DNA from: Parvicella sp041583015
Lineage (GTDB): Bacteria > Bacteroidota > Bacteroidia > Flavobacteriales_D > Parvicellaceae
Assembly (NCBI GenBank): GCA_041583015.1
Contig: JBFHGR010000002.1
Location: forward strand, 9,655-73,654
Direction of reading: 5' to 3'
Length of the DNA stretch: 64,000 nt
The notes under the pieces were generated by a model. The model saw nothing but the letters and a program-made list of their open reading frames with translations. It was not told where the DNA came from and did not search any database. Below, piece after piece: positions 43,576 through 52,859 of this stretch (the first letter of the stretch is position 1; every line of letters starts with the position of its first letter). Position numbers and translations under genes: made by a program.

Positions 43576-44263
43576 CAGCCAATTCTGCGGTTAAAGCATT
43601 AAAATTCTCTTGAGCTAATATGTAGTCTTTTTGGACCATCAAAGCGGCATTAAACATTCCTAATGCATTCTCTTTTTCCATTTTTTCGTTATAAATGAAC
43701 CCTAAAAGATTGTATGCTGCTGCTCTGTATGCAACTTTTTGCACTCCATTCCCTCTATATTCCGCGTATTCTTCCGTAAGACTTTTAGGCGATAAGATAA
43801 TTTCATTTAGCAACTCCTCACTTGCTGATAGATCCATCAACTGAATATAGTTATATGCCAATTCATATTTTAAAGAAACGCTATCATCATGAAAACTAAG
43901 CAACTCCTCACCGTACAAAATAATATCTTCATTTTTTTTCAATGCTTTGGCAGCATTATAAGCCAACCCCAATGTAGGTTCACAGACTTTAAAAGCTAAG
44001 GCTTTTGATGCGCATTTTTGCACAGATGAAAAATCATTAGTCAAATAATATAATTTAGCCAAAGTATCATAATAAGTATGATTATTACTGTCTAAAGCAA
44101 TAATGTTATATACAGCAGACTTTGCAATTTGGTAATCATTAACCGTCATGGCATTATTATACTTACTCCACTCCTGATTTATTTTCGCAAGCGACTCCTC
44201 ATTTCCATTGCTACAACTTACAGCTATTAATAGAAGAACGATAAAATACAATGTTTGCTTCAT
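43544..44263 (-). CDS. TPR-repeat lipoprotein
   Basis: A 239-residue protein started at MKQTLYFIVLLLIAVSC with a lipobox. The mature part is helical with repeat spacing near 34 residues: WSKYNNAMTVNDYQIAKSAV, DTLAKLYYLTNDFSSVQKCA, LAYNYIQLMDLSASEELLNE and AYNLLGFIYNEKMEKENALG. These are tetratricopeptide repeats. The lipid anchor and repeats fit a periplasmic adaptor. An upstream Met 13 codons earlier is in frame but lacks a signal sequence. It overlaps the thioesterase gene tail to tail by 32 bases. Confidence 0.8.
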   Translation of the reverse strand: MKQTLYFIVLLLIAVSCSNGNEESLAKINQEWSKYNNAMTVNDYQIAKSAVYNIIALDSNNHTYYDTLAKLYYLTNDFSSVQKCASKALAFKVCEPTLGLAYNAAKALKKNEDIILYGEELLSFHDDSVSLKYELAYNYIQLMDLSASEELLNEIILSPKSLTEEYAEYRGNGVQKVAYRAAAYNLLGFIYNEKMEKENALGMFNAALMVQKDYILAQENFNALTAELAATDSTSHSSQ

Positions 44264-44278
44264 ATGATACAAATATAT

Positions 44279-44286
44279 TACTTTTG
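44279..44286 (+). promoter_or_regulatory. Putative -7 element for the HTTM gene
   Basis: TACTTTTG, six bases before the ATG at 44292, matches TAnnTTTG. The mRNA would be leaderless if this is the promoter. Confidence 0.42.
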
Positions 44287-44291
44287 AACCA

Positions 44292-45632
44292 ATGAATTCC
44301 ATATACCAAAAACTTTTCTCTTCTATCTCCGGAGTACAACTAGCAGTATTTAGGTTTTTATTTGGCTTAGTAATTTTTTGGGAGGCAGGTAGATTAATAT
44401 TTTGGAACGATGCTGCTTATTCTAAATATATAAATACAGTTTTTCATTTTAAGTACCCATTCTTTGAATGGGTGAAACAAGCACCTGATTCAATAATGTA
44501 TGTAATCATTGCTGCGGTTGCTTGCTTGGCAATCCTTTTTTCTGTAGGTTTATTTCATAAAATTGTTTCTCCCTTATTATTTTTAGGCTACACCTATCTT
44601 GAGCTTATTGATATTAGTTACTGGAATAATCACTATTATTTTTACGCACTAATTCTGTTTCTTTTCATTTTTATACGCCCTACTTTCGTTATTTCTTACC
44701 ATAAAGACAAAGTGAAAATAAGAAATGCAAAATGGTGGGAATTAAACATTCTTAAGTTTTTGGTTGTTCTGGTTTTATTTTATGGTGGAATAGCAAAATT
44801 AGTCAATCCAGATTGGATGAATGGTTCTGCTACAACAGCACTTATAAGTTTAGAATTGAGTAAAAAAGATATTTTTCTTTCTGAATCATCAATCTCTTTT
44901 TATTCATTAATAACTAAGTGGTTTGGGATAGGCATTGATCTGGTTTCTGGTTTTTTATTATTACATAGAAAGACCATTGTTTTCGGATTAGTATTTTTAA
45001 TACCGTTTAACTTATTAAATTCCTATTTGTTCAATATTGGATCATTTCCTTATGCAATGCTTTCAACCTTATTTTTGTTTATACCCAATAATTGGTATAG
45101 ACTTATATCAAAAACTAAAAAATTTGAGATTGTTGAGAATCATTCAAATGAAAAAAAGATTGGGATAATAACACTTTTAACCTTATTTATAGTAATACAA
45201 ATTTCACTTCCATTAAGGCATTTTTTTATAGAAGGGAATTCTTTTTGGACAGGAGAAGGCAAACTTTATGCTTGGCATATGATGTCTGGTGTAACTCATG
45301 CTGAAACAAATAAATTTGTAGTCATTGCAAAAGCTCCATTCAAAAATAACCTGGAAAAACATACTCTTGATTTGGGACTTTATTTAAATGAAAAGCAAAT
45401 AAAGGCACTTTCAAAATTTCCATATTTAGCCTTCCAATTTGCTCAGTTTGTAAAGTCTGAAATGCAGTATGAGGGATATAGTGACATAAAAGTTTATGCT
45501 AATATGAACATGGGGCGAAATGGCAGTGAAATGAAACCAGTAATCTCTCCATTTACCAATTTATTGGACGTCAAAATATCTTATACATCGCACAATAAAT
45601 GGATTCTTTTATATTTAGATGAAGGTTACTAA
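44292..45632 (+). CDS. HTTM-domain (vitamin-K-dependent gamma-carboxylase-like) membrane protein
   Basis: A 446-residue polytopic membrane protein. The N-terminal 275 residues have several helices with the HTTM family pattern: LAVFRFLFGLVIFWEAGRLI, YLELIDISYWNNHYYFYALI and FYGGIAKLVNPDWMNGSATT, where the NHYY and AKL-W segments match bacterial VKGC-like proteins. The rest is a mostly soluble domain. Eukaryotic relatives carboxylate glutamates; bacterial members with the HTTM core mostly lack a demonstrated activity, and some are electron-transfer partners. A function here is unknown. It overlaps the convergent LRR gene by 4 bases. Confidence 0.85.
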   Translation: MNSIYQKLFSSISGVQLAVFRFLFGLVIFWEAGRLIFWNDAAYSKYINTVFHFKYPFFEWVKQAPDSIMYVIIAAVACLAILFSVGLFHKIVSPLLFLGYTYLELIDISYWNNHYYFYALILFLFIFIRPTFVISYHKDKVKIRNAKWWELNILKFLVVLVLFYGGIAKLVNPDWMNGSATTALISLELSKKDIFLSESSISFYSLITKWFGIGIDLVSGFLLLHRKTIVFGLVFLIPFNLLNSYLFNIGSFPYAMLSTLFLFIPNNWYRLISKTKKFEIVENHSNEKKIGIITLLTLFIVIQISLPLRHFFIEGNSFWTGEGKLYAWHMMSGVTHAETNKFVVIAKAPFKNNLEKHTLDLGLYLNEKQIKALSKFPYLAFQFAQFVKSEMQYEGYSDIKVYANMNMGRNGSEMKPVISPFTNLLDVKISYTSHNKWILLYLDEGY

Positions 45633-47278
45633 TTGTTTTCTTCGATTAACTCTGGCTTACTCTGTCCATTAATCAATTGCTCAAATTGACTTGAAAGTAA
45701 TTCAATATCTAAATCTGACATATTGGTGTTTGAAATATCTAATACTTTCAATTTACAACTTTCATTCAAAAGTAGTTTTGATATTGGGTTATTCGACAGT
45801 TCAACTTCCTCCAATTTTGAAAAATTGGACAAATTAATTGACGTCATTGTATTGTTGTCTAGAAATAGTTCCAATAATGCACTATTCTTATTCAGTGTAG
45901 GAAAATTAACTATTCTACAAGATTGACATTCAATTTTTTGAATAGAGTCTAAATAAAATAACTCTTCTTCCAATATTGATATTGGATTATGACTTAAGTC
46001 TATTTTTTGAATTGCTGTAGAGTTAAATATAGACATCGGAACGTTCTGAATATTATTCTCGCCAATATCAATCTTTATTAATGAATCCAATTTAAAATCA
46101 ATACCTTTTTCACTTAATTGATTATTTCTTAACTCTAAAACTTTAAGTGATTCTAATTCATTTTTGCTAACTTTAAATGTTAAAAGTGCATTTCCATTTA
46201 AAACTAACATTTGCAACTTGTTCAAACAACTGTTAGAAAACTCTATCTTTTCAATTTTGTTTTCAATTGCAAAAAATTTACGTAGATTACATAAACCATT
46301 GACTTCATCAATATTTGTAATATTATTGAATGAAACATCCAAAATTTGCAATGCAGAATAATCAACCAATGAAATAGGCAATGTCGAAATTTTATTATCC
46401 CCTATTTCATAAACTTCTATAGTTGTCGGATTTAATATTATCGGGAATTTCATCAAGTTGTTCCCAGATATTTTTATAGTTTTTAACTGTGATAAATTTG
46501 AAATAAATTGCATTTCATTAATTTCATTACCTGATACATTCAAATAATTTAAATTCTCACAACTACTTAAGGTGGTTGGTAATTCGCTAAAATTATTGTT
46601 TTTTAAGTTAATAATTTCTAGTTGCTTATTTAGTCCTATACTACTCGGTAAAATTTCTAGATTATTATTCCCGCATTTAAATACCTTTAGTTTCTTCGAT
46701 CTAAATAACTTATCACTTAAGAATCTTAACCTATTATTTTGAATTTCTAAAGTTTCAAGTCTTGATAAAGCGTTTGATAATTCTATAAACTTTAAATTAT
46801 TGGATGCTAAATCCAACAATCTTAAATTTGAAAAATTTGAAAAATCACAAGCGATTGAATCAATTGAGTTGTCTCTTAAATTTATTTCTTCTAAATTGAT
46901 TAATTCTTCCAGAAATTTGGGAATTAAAGAGATTTTATTATCATGGATTACTAATGACTTTAAGTTTTTTAATTTTATAATTGAATCAGGTATTGCCTCC
47001 AATTGAGCATCAATAATCACCAATGTAGTTAAGTTAGGAGACGAAGCCAAAATATCTATTGTCTCATTCCAATTATTTTGAAATGACAATGTTACTTTAT
47101 TCAAATTTTGAAACCTTGTTAAATTATTTTGTAGAGAAGTATATTTCTTTGGAACGATTAATTCCTTCACTTCTGAAGAATCTTCAAATAACTCACCCAA
47201 AACAAATGAATTAACAACCTGAGAGTAATAATTGAATGAAGTAAAAATAAACAAGAAATAAGAAACAAATCTAATCAT
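45629..47278 (-). CDS. Exported leucine-rich-repeat protein
   Basis: A 549-residue protein with a signal peptide (about 1-19, ending YYSQ). From about residue 50 to 530 it is nearly continuous leucine-rich repeats of about 23 residues; LRLLDLASNNLKFIELSNAL, LKVFKCGNNNLEILPSSIGL and KLKVLDISNTNMSDLDIELL show the LxxLxLxxN consensus. LRR solenoids bind proteins, and here the binding face would be outside the cytoplasm. No membrane anchor or T9SS domain is clear. It is the second gene of a two-gene unit, its ATG overlapping the stop of the fibre-like gene (TAATG). Confidence 0.85.
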   Translation of the reverse strand: MIRFVSYFLFIFTSFNYYSQVVNSFVLGELFEDSSEVKELIVPKKYTSLQNNLTRFQNLNKVTLSFQNNWNETIDILASSPNLTTLVIIDAQLEAIPDSIIKLKNLKSLVIHDNKISLIPKFLEELINLEEINLRDNSIDSIACDFSNFSNLRLLDLASNNLKFIELSNALSRLETLEIQNNRLRFLSDKLFRSKKLKVFKCGNNNLEILPSSIGLNKQLEIINLKNNNFSELPTTLSSCENLNYLNVSGNEINEMQFISNLSQLKTIKISGNNLMKFPIILNPTTIEVYEIGDNKISTLPISLVDYSALQILDVSFNNITNIDEVNGLCNLRKFFAIENKIEKIEFSNSCLNKLQMLVLNGNALLTFKVSKNELESLKVLELRNNQLSEKGIDFKLDSLIKIDIGENNIQNVPMSIFNSTAIQKIDLSHNPISILEEELFYLDSIQKIECQSCRIVNFPTLNKNSALLELFLDNNTMTSINLSNFSKLEEVELSNNPISKLLLNESCKLKVLDISNTNMSDLDIELLSSQFEQLINGQSKPELIEENN

Positions 47279-49071
47279 TACTTAATTCTAATAATCCATC
47301 GAACACTCATATTGGTAACTCTAGTCTCGAGTCCATCTAAATTTGCTTGAAAACGATCACCACTTGTATTATATGCACGAATTGTTACTACAGTGCCATC
47401 ATCATCCAAATAATCATTGGTATCCCCATTACCACTATCGTCATTATTTATCCAGTCAAGATTATTTGCTTGATCAGTTTGATATAATCCACTAGTAGTA
47501 TTACCTCTTAAAAACCTTCCTCTAGAGGCATCTCCCGATTCTGATGTAGTTCCTCCATTCAAATTTGGCAGAACTCTACCATTTAAAGGACTTGCCCCAT
47601 CTGCGACTGTTTGACCATTACACTCCATCCATCCTGCGGGTAAAGCAGGTACTCCTGTCAAATTTCCATGCCAACCAACAATACTACCAATAGGAATTAA
47701 CCCATATCCGGCATTAGACCAAGCAGCATTACCGTTTGCATCTTGAGACATTAAAAAATCACCAGCGGTTGGTGCTCCTCCTCTTATCCTTACCGTTCCA
47801 TTTACATCTAATGCTCTTGTTGGAGCGTTGGTTCTAATTCCAACTTCTTGAGTATTTAAATCCAATCTCATTGTTAAAACATCTGCATCAGATTCTGTGA
47901 AATCCAAGTATTGATCAGCAAAAATTGTCATTTCCGTGCCTCCTTCTGTTGCATATCCCACACCATAAGTAGCACCTGCATTATCTCTTACAAAATAAGT
48001 TCCACTATTAACGTCAGCATTACCATTAATATCCAAAGTTTGAGATAAAGTTGCAGTTCCAATACCTACTCTATTTGTTCCTGCATCCACCAAAACCATA
48101 TTTGCATTCCCATCTGACTCAACTCTAAAATTCCTATCCAATCCTTGCTCATTGAAAATAAACTGACTATTCATATCCAAATCCATAGATACAGCTCCGT
48201 TTTCATACATCCTAAACCTTCCGTCATCACCATCATCAGAAAATACTCCCATTAAAGTTCCTCCTGTAGTAGCATCCAGCCAATACATATCATCTCCAAT
48301 TCTGGTTGTACCGTCATCTCGTACTTCAAATACACGTGTACCGGCATCCTCAATAGCAAAATCACCTGTACCTGTTAAATCATGAATTAATGTAAAGTTT
48401 GCATGTGATATTGTAGTCGCTTCAACTAATGGACCTCCCATTCTAACCCTGTCAGCCCCAGCATTAACATATAATCCATTATCGGCTGCCGCAGTTAGTG
48501 TAACTGTTCCAGCAGTTCCCCCACCCACTAGTCCGGCTCCTGCTGTAACTCCTGTTATATCGCCATTGGGGGGGAGAGTTTGAGTTCCTAAAACACCATT
48601 AGCATCTGCCACAACCATTCTTGTTCCAACTCCTCCTAAATCATCTACTTCCATTTGTCCAGCAGTATATACTCTAACCCTTTCAGCATTATTAGTTTTA
48701 AAAACCAAGTCTTGTGCATCTGAAGTTCCTACGTAATCTGTCCCTGGTGTTGTTCCGGCATTTCCATTTAATGCCCAAGCAGTACCTTGCATCATAAACT
48801 GCACCCATTGCGCTCCGTCCCATAACCAATATGAATTAGTGGTTTCATCATAAACTGTTAAACCTTCATCTGCGGCACCCAGACCGCCAATACCAACTCG
48901 CTGACCTGAGGTAATTCTTGGGATTAAAATTCCCTTGTCATTGGTAGATACATCTGCATCTAAAATAGCATTGGGATTAGGGTCAGTTCCTGTATTATTA
49001 ACTCCAATTCCTTGTGAAAACATAGGTAATGTAAGAGAAAAAATTGAAGCAGATAAAAATAACTTATTCAT
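47278..49071 (-). CDS. Exported fibre-like surface protein with tail-collar-like C-terminus
   Basis: A 597-residue protein with a signal peptide (about 1-19, ending MFSQ). The opening GIGVNNTGTDPNPNAILDAD and KGILIPRITSGQRVGIGGL are the stereotyped N-terminus of Bacteroidota adhesin/fibre-like proteins. GDITGVTAGAGLVGGGTAGT begins a beta-rich stalk of Asn/Gly-turned repeats. The last 150 residues (LIPIGSIVGWHGNLTGVPAL, PAGWMECNGQTV, PLNGRVLPNLNGG) resemble the phage tail collar domain, which caps trimeric fibres. It is not part of a prophage, and its neighbours are host genes. A run of seven C is present in the coding strand. It overlaps the LRR gene by one base. Confidence 0.78.
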   Translation of the reverse strand: MNKLFLSASIFSLTLPMFSQGIGVNNTGTDPNPNAILDADVSTNDKGILIPRITSGQRVGIGGLGAADEGLTVYDETTNSYWLWDGAQWVQFMMQGTAWALNGNAGTTPGTDYVGTSDAQDLVFKTNNAERVRVYTAGQMEVDDLGGVGTRMVVADANGVLGTQTLPPNGDITGVTAGAGLVGGGTAGTVTLTAAADNGLYVNAGADRVRMGGPLVEATTISHANFTLIHDLTGTGDFAIEDAGTRVFEVRDDGTTRIGDDMYWLDATTGGTLMGVFSDDGDDGRFRMYENGAVSMDLDMNSQFIFNEQGLDRNFRVESDGNANMVLVDAGTNRVGIGTATLSQTLDINGNADVNSGTYFVRDNAGATYGVGYATEGGTEMTIFADQYLDFTESDADVLTMRLDLNTQEVGIRTNAPTRALDVNGTVRIRGGAPTAGDFLMSQDANGNAAWSNAGYGLIPIGSIVGWHGNLTGVPALPAGWMECNGQTVADGASPLNGRVLPNLNGGTTSESGDASRGRFLRGNTTSGLYQTDQANNLDWINNDDSGNGDTNDYLDDDGTVVTIRAYNTSGDRFQANLDGLETRVTNMSVRWIIRIK

Positions 49072-49091
49072 AGTAGTAATTGTAGGTACTA

Positions 49092-49099
49092 CAAATATA
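49092..49099 (-). promoter_or_regulatory. Putative -7 element for the fibre / LRR pair
   Basis: On the minus strand this reads TATATTTG followed by TAG, about 20 bases before the fibre start codon, matching TAnnTTTG. Confidence 0.45.
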
Positions 49100-49121
49100 A
49101 TAAAAAATAACTAGTCTTTTT

Positions 49122-49604
49122 TTAAATGCTTGTAATCAAATTGTTATGCCAACTGTCCTTAACCGGCACTTCCCATTTATCAAAATCTCCAACCACAGTA
49201 ATCATGTTATTGAATACAATTGTATCTTCTGTAAATGTTTTTGATGCTAGTAAATCTTGAAAATTATTCATAGTCGTAACATCCACTTTTCCTTCATCGT
49301 TTTTAAAAGCGATAAGCATTCTATCTAATAATGAAACACTAAGTTCTTCTTCTAATGCTTTCATCAATTTAACTTGAGCATCTTGAGCCCTACCACACAT
49401 ACTTCCATCACAATCATCTGCTGCAACAAGTATGAATCTTTTGTAGAGAATCTTTACCGTTCCTTTTACACTTGCACCATGACTTTCCCATCCGTGCAAG
49501 AAATTAGTGGCATAGCCATCAATAATATTGATTTGCTCATCAGAAAATTCTTCACTTGAAGTGTAAATCCAAATTTTATCGGTAGGCTTAAAATCTTTTA
49601 ACAT
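49122..49604 (-). CDS. Conserved uncharacterised Bacteroidota protein (160 aa)
   Basis: A 160-residue cytoplasmic protein beginning MLKDFKPTDKIWIYTSSEEF. The segments YATNFLHGWESHGASVKGTV, ILYKRFILVAADDCDGSMCG and RAQDAQVKLMKALEEELSVS are, from memory, those of a Bacteroidota protein often mislabelled ABC transporter ATPase; I see no Walker motif, so that label is wrong. Cys residues in DDCDGSMCG might bind a metal. It lies one base after the lipoprotein gene at 49606 and is the last gene of the Fe-S operon. Confidence 0.78.
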   Translation of the reverse strand: MLKDFKPTDKIWIYTSSEEFSDEQINIIDGYATNFLHGWESHGASVKGTVKILYKRFILVAADDCDGSMCGRAQDAQVKLMKALEEELSVSLLDRMLIAFKNDEGKVDVTTMNNFQDLLASKTFTEDTIVFNNMITVVGDFDKWEVPVKDSWHNNLITSI

Positions 49605-49605
49605 C

Positions 49606-50484
49606 TTATTTTATTGTAATTTTTGCTGATACTTCTGCAAATTTATCACTCTTCGTGTCAGTTACCAATATATTCCAAGTGTATTTACCTGGCGAAAATT
49701 CAGAGAATACTTTTGAAAAGTATAAAGGATAGGTTTCATACCCTTCAATTAACCCTGATATTTCATCTTCTTGAAAAAATACTTCCTTCTGATTATTGTC
49801 CAAAACTTTCATGACGTAATTCATATACACCATTCCATCTTCCTCTACAAATCCCTTTACACCATTTAAATAAATTAAAATTTCGTCTCCTTTATAAACA
49901 TTTATTGGTATTTTCTCAAACTGTTTCTTTCCTAAAAATAACTGACTTGAAAGAACTACACCTTCCAAATTAGAAGAGAACTCAACTCCTTTTGTACCTA
50001 TTGCTTTTTTGGAAACTAAAGTATATTCCTCTTTAAAATCATATGAAATTGTACCATATTTATCAAAAAGTACTACTTCCATGGTTAGTCTTTCTTCCTT
50101 TGGTTCTAATGGTACAGTAAAGTATGCTTCAAAGAAATCAATCTTAGGATCTTGTTGTTCTATCTTACTTAAAAGATCTTCGTATTGATCTATGATATTT
50201 CCTTTTGAATCTAAAACTTTTAGACTAATTCCTACGTGTTGATATCCATCTTTAATCGTTGCATTCTGAACACCTGAAAACTCTAAAATTACGTTTTCTC
50301 CTCTTATTATTTCATTGTTATAAATAGGTTCTATACCGTTAATAGACACATCAAAACTTTCATAAGAAAATCCATTTTTTATTTCTGAATTCTCTTCTGA
50401 AACAGTCTCATCGCCACCTACTGTAACTTCACAAGATGTTGCAATTATGAATAAGGATACTAGGGGTAGTATATATTTTTTCAT
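49606..50484 (-). CDS. Hypothetical lipoprotein of the Fe-S operon
   Basis: A 292-residue protein with a signal peptide and lipobox (SLFIIATSC). Two similar halves of about 115 residues can be seen: each has NGIEPIYNNEIIRGENVILE or INVYKGDEILIYLNGVKGFV, then a pair of strands with LKVLDSKGNIIDQYEDLL or MKVLDNNQKEVFFQEDEISG. This suggests two tandem Ig-like or beta-sandwich domains. No known family. It starts 15 bases after the Fe-S protein gene, so it is in the operon; a role in the envelope next to a membrane redox enzyme is inference. Confidence 0.7.
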   Translation of the reverse strand: MKKYILPLVSLFIIATSCEVTVGGDETVSEENSEIKNGFSYESFDVSINGIEPIYNNEIIRGENVILEFSGVQNATIKDGYQHVGISLKVLDSKGNIIDQYEDLLSKIEQQDPKIDFFEAYFTVPLEPKEERLTMEVVLFDKYGTISYDFKEEYTLVSKKAIGTKGVEFSSNLEGVVLSSQLFLGKKQFEKIPINVYKGDEILIYLNGVKGFVEEDGMVYMNYVMKVLDNNQKEVFFQEDEISGLIEGYETYPLYFSKVFSEFSPGKYTWNILVTDTKSDKFAEVSAKITIK

Positions 50485-50499
50485 TGAATTATTTATCTC

Positions 50500-51294
50500 T
50501 TATAAATCTGCTGCATTTGCGATTAATTCTGCTACGTCCAAAACTTTGACACTATCTTCCTTATTAAAGTGCTTTAATCCATCTGTCATCATGGTATTAC
50601 AGAAAGGACATCCTGTTGCAACTAAATCTGCTTTCGCATCAATAACATCCCCAGTTCTCTCCACGTTAATTTCCTTATCTCCTTTTTCTGCCTCTTTAAA
50701 CATCTGAGCACCTCCTGCTCCACAACAAAGTCCATTTGTTTTACATCTTTTCATCTCCACCAATTCACTATCTAATTTAGATAGCACATCTCTAGGTGCT
50801 TCATAAACATCATTGGCTCTTCCTAAATAACAAGGATCATGGAAAGTAATTTTCTTACCTTTAAAATCTCCGCCTCCAGCAATTTTCAATCTACCTTCCT
50901 TCAACAAACCGTTGATTAATTGTGTATGATGAATAACTTCATAAGTTCCTCCTAATTCTGGATACTCATTTTTTAAAGTATTAAAACAGTGAGGACAAGC
51001 GGTAACAATTTTCTTGATTTCATAACCGTTTAAGACTTGAATATTCTGCATAGCAGCCATCATAAAAGCAAATTCATTTCCTGCTCTTTTTGCAGGATCT
51101 CCTGTACAAGATTCCTCTGTTCCTAAAACAGCAAACTTCACTTCGCACTTATTTAAAATCTTTACAACTGCCTTTGTAATTTTCTTAGCTCTGTCATCAA
51201 AACTTCCAGCGCAACCAACCCAAAATAAAATTTCTGGTGATTCCCCTCTGGCAACCATTTCTGCTACTGTTGGTACATTTAATAATTCTGACAT
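50500..51294 (-). CDS. Fe-S-binding protein, CCG-domain (heterodisulfide-reductase B-like)
   Basis: A 264-residue protein with two cysteine-rich CCG motifs: CPHCFNTLKNEYPELGG near the middle and LCCGAGGAQMF further on, with TFHDPCYLGRANDVYEAPRD between. These form the HdrB-type non-cubane [4Fe-4S] site also found in GlpC, LutA and GlcF. It probably partners with the membrane Fe-S protein encoded upstream at 51384-52727, together moving electrons between a dehydrogenase and quinones. An 89-base gap separates them; the gap holds a repeated AGCACTTAGTGGATAGCGCT-like stretch of no clear function. Confidence 0.88.
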   Translation of the reverse strand: MSELLNVPTVAEMVARGESPEILFWVGCAGSFDDRAKKITKAVVKILNKCEVKFAVLGTEESCTGDPAKRAGNEFAFMMAAMQNIQVLNGYEIKKIVTACPHCFNTLKNEYPELGGTYEVIHHTQLINGLLKEGRLKIAGGGDFKGKKITFHDPCYLGRANDVYEAPRDVLSKLDSELVEMKRCKTNGLCCGAGGAQMFKEAEKGDKEINVERTGDVIDAKADLVATGCPFCNTMMTDGLKHFNKEDSVKVLDVAELIANAADL

Positions 51295-51383
51295 TTATTT
51301 TTAGTTTTTAGCACTTAGTGGATAGCGCTTAGTTTATTTATTTCAATTTAATTGCTTCAGTAATCAATTGGAACATTGATACA

Positions 51384-52727
51384 TTAATCTTCTTTTGCCC
51401 AATTCAATCTATCACTTGTAGCATATTGCCACGGTGCTCCATTATTTTCAATATTGGTAAGCATACCAGCTAATTCTGTTGGTACTTTTGATTCCTCCAT
51501 AACAAGGTATCTTCTTAAATCCACAATAATACTTAGTGGATCTATATTCACTGGACATTCTTGCACACATGCATTACAACTGGTACATGCCCAAACTTCT
51601 TCCTCTAGGACAAAATCATAAATCAATGACTTACCATCATGAGCATCTTTACCATTTTTCTTTTTGTATGCTGATAATTCCTCCAATCTATCACGCGTAT
51701 CCATCATGATTTTTCTTGGTGAAAGTTTCTTGCCTGTCTGATTTGCAGGACAAGCAGAAGAACATCTACCACATTCTGTACATGTGTAACTATCCATTAA
51801 CTGTTTCCAAGTCAAGTCTTCAACATCTTTCGCTCCAAATAGTCCTACTTCAGCAGTTTCACCTTCTGGTGGTGCAGCATATGGATCAAAATTTGGATCA
51901 AACATACTTTCTACTTCCTTTTTAACAGAAGCCAAGTTGGTAAACTGTCCTTTTGGTTTAAGGTTTGAAAAGAATGTATTAGGAAAAGCCAAGAAAATAT
52001 GGAAGTGTTTTGAAAAAGGCAAATAGCACATAAATCCAAGGACAACAATGATATGTCCCCACCACCCTATTCTTTCAATTAATTCCAAAGTAGCTATTTC
52101 CATTCCTCCGAAAATAGCACCTCCAAACAGGCTACTTAAAGCAAAACCATAAGACCCTTCACCTGTAGCACCTACGGCATGTGAATGCCCCGCTTGATAC
52201 AATGCTTCATCAGCGCCATTCATTGTAAAAATGAACATCACCAAGAAAAACTCAAGGTATAGGATAATGTTACCATCCAATTTAGGCCAACCTGTCATTT
52301 CACTCATTTGAAATCTCGGTATTTTCAATAAGTTTCTTCTAGCCAAAAATGAAAAAGTAGCAATCAACGCTAAAAATGACAAAACTTCGATGATACTTAT
52401 TACCAATGTATAAAAACCTCCCAGCGGCTCCATAAAAATACGATGTGAACCTGTAACACCATCCACTATTATTTCTATTAACTCAACTTGAGTAAATAAA
52501 AATGCCACGTAAATAAACAAGTGCAGCATTGCTGGAATTGGTCTTTGAAACATTTTCTTCTGTCCCAATGCTACCAATGTCATTGTTTTCAACCTCTCAG
52601 AAAACTTATCTGATCTATTTAACGGTTTCCCCATTCTTATATTACCAGCAATTCTCTTGATCTGTAAACCAAAAAAAGTAATGCCTCCTAAAAATATAAC
52701 CAGGAAAATAATACTACCAATACCCAT
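51384..52727 (-). CDS. Membrane protein with 4Fe-4S ferredoxin domain (HdrD/NarI-like)
   Basis: A 447-residue protein. The N-terminal 270 residues hold about five membrane helices with histidines (MLHLFIYVAFLFTQ, GSHRIFMEPLGGFYTLVISI) in the manner of a NarI-type cytochrome b subunit. The C-terminal part has two ferredoxin-type motifs, CTECGRCSSACP (near 316) and CTSCNACVQECP (near 383). It probably takes electrons from, or delivers them to, the membrane quinone pool and partners with the CCG protein. This gene pair beside mlaD, the amidase and lptD is the order I recall for Bacteroidota genomes. Confidence 0.88.
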   Translation of the reverse strand: MGIGSIIFLVIFLGGITFFGLQIKRIAGNIRMGKPLNRSDKFSERLKTMTLVALGQKKMFQRPIPAMLHLFIYVAFLFTQVELIEIIVDGVTGSHRIFMEPLGGFYTLVISIIEVLSFLALIATFSFLARRNLLKIPRFQMSEMTGWPKLDGNIILYLEFFLVMFIFTMNGADEALYQAGHSHAVGATGEGSYGFALSSLFGGAIFGGMEIATLELIERIGWWGHIIVVLGFMCYLPFSKHFHIFLAFPNTFFSNLKPKGQFTNLASVKKEVESMFDPNFDPYAAPPEGETAEVGLFGAKDVEDLTWKQLMDSYTCTECGRCSSACPANQTGKKLSPRKIMMDTRDRLEELSAYKKKNGKDAHDGKSLIYDFVLEEEVWACTSCNACVQECPVNIDPLSIIVDLRRYLVMEESKVPTELAGMLTNIENNGAPWQYATSDRLNWAKED

Positions 52728-52806
52728 TTAATCTAAATTAATAATTCGATTACAAAGAAAATAAACATTCGGCAACTTATACCTTATTTATGGTATTTTT
52801 TTAAAC

Positions 52807-52843
52807 AAAAAAGCGGTAAATAATAGATTTATTTACCGCTTTT
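52807..52843 (-). terminator. Rho-independent terminator after mlaD
   Basis: On the minus strand, AAAAGCGGTAAAT and ATTTACCGCTTTT pair around a nine-base loop, followed by T residues, 17 bases after the mlaD stop. It separates the amidase-mlaD operon from the Fe-S operon. Confidence 0.82.
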
Positions 52844-52859
52844 ACTAAAACTATATAAG

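Noticed and set aside
47278..49071. Possible prophage, because of the tail-collar-like fibre protein
   Set aside because: No capsid, terminase, tail, integrase or lysis genes surround it, the protein has a bacterial signal peptide, and flanking genes are ordinary host genes.
49122..49604. ABC transporter ATPase (a common database label for this 160-residue protein)
   Set aside because: No Walker A, signature or Walker B motif is present, and the length is too short for an ABC domain.
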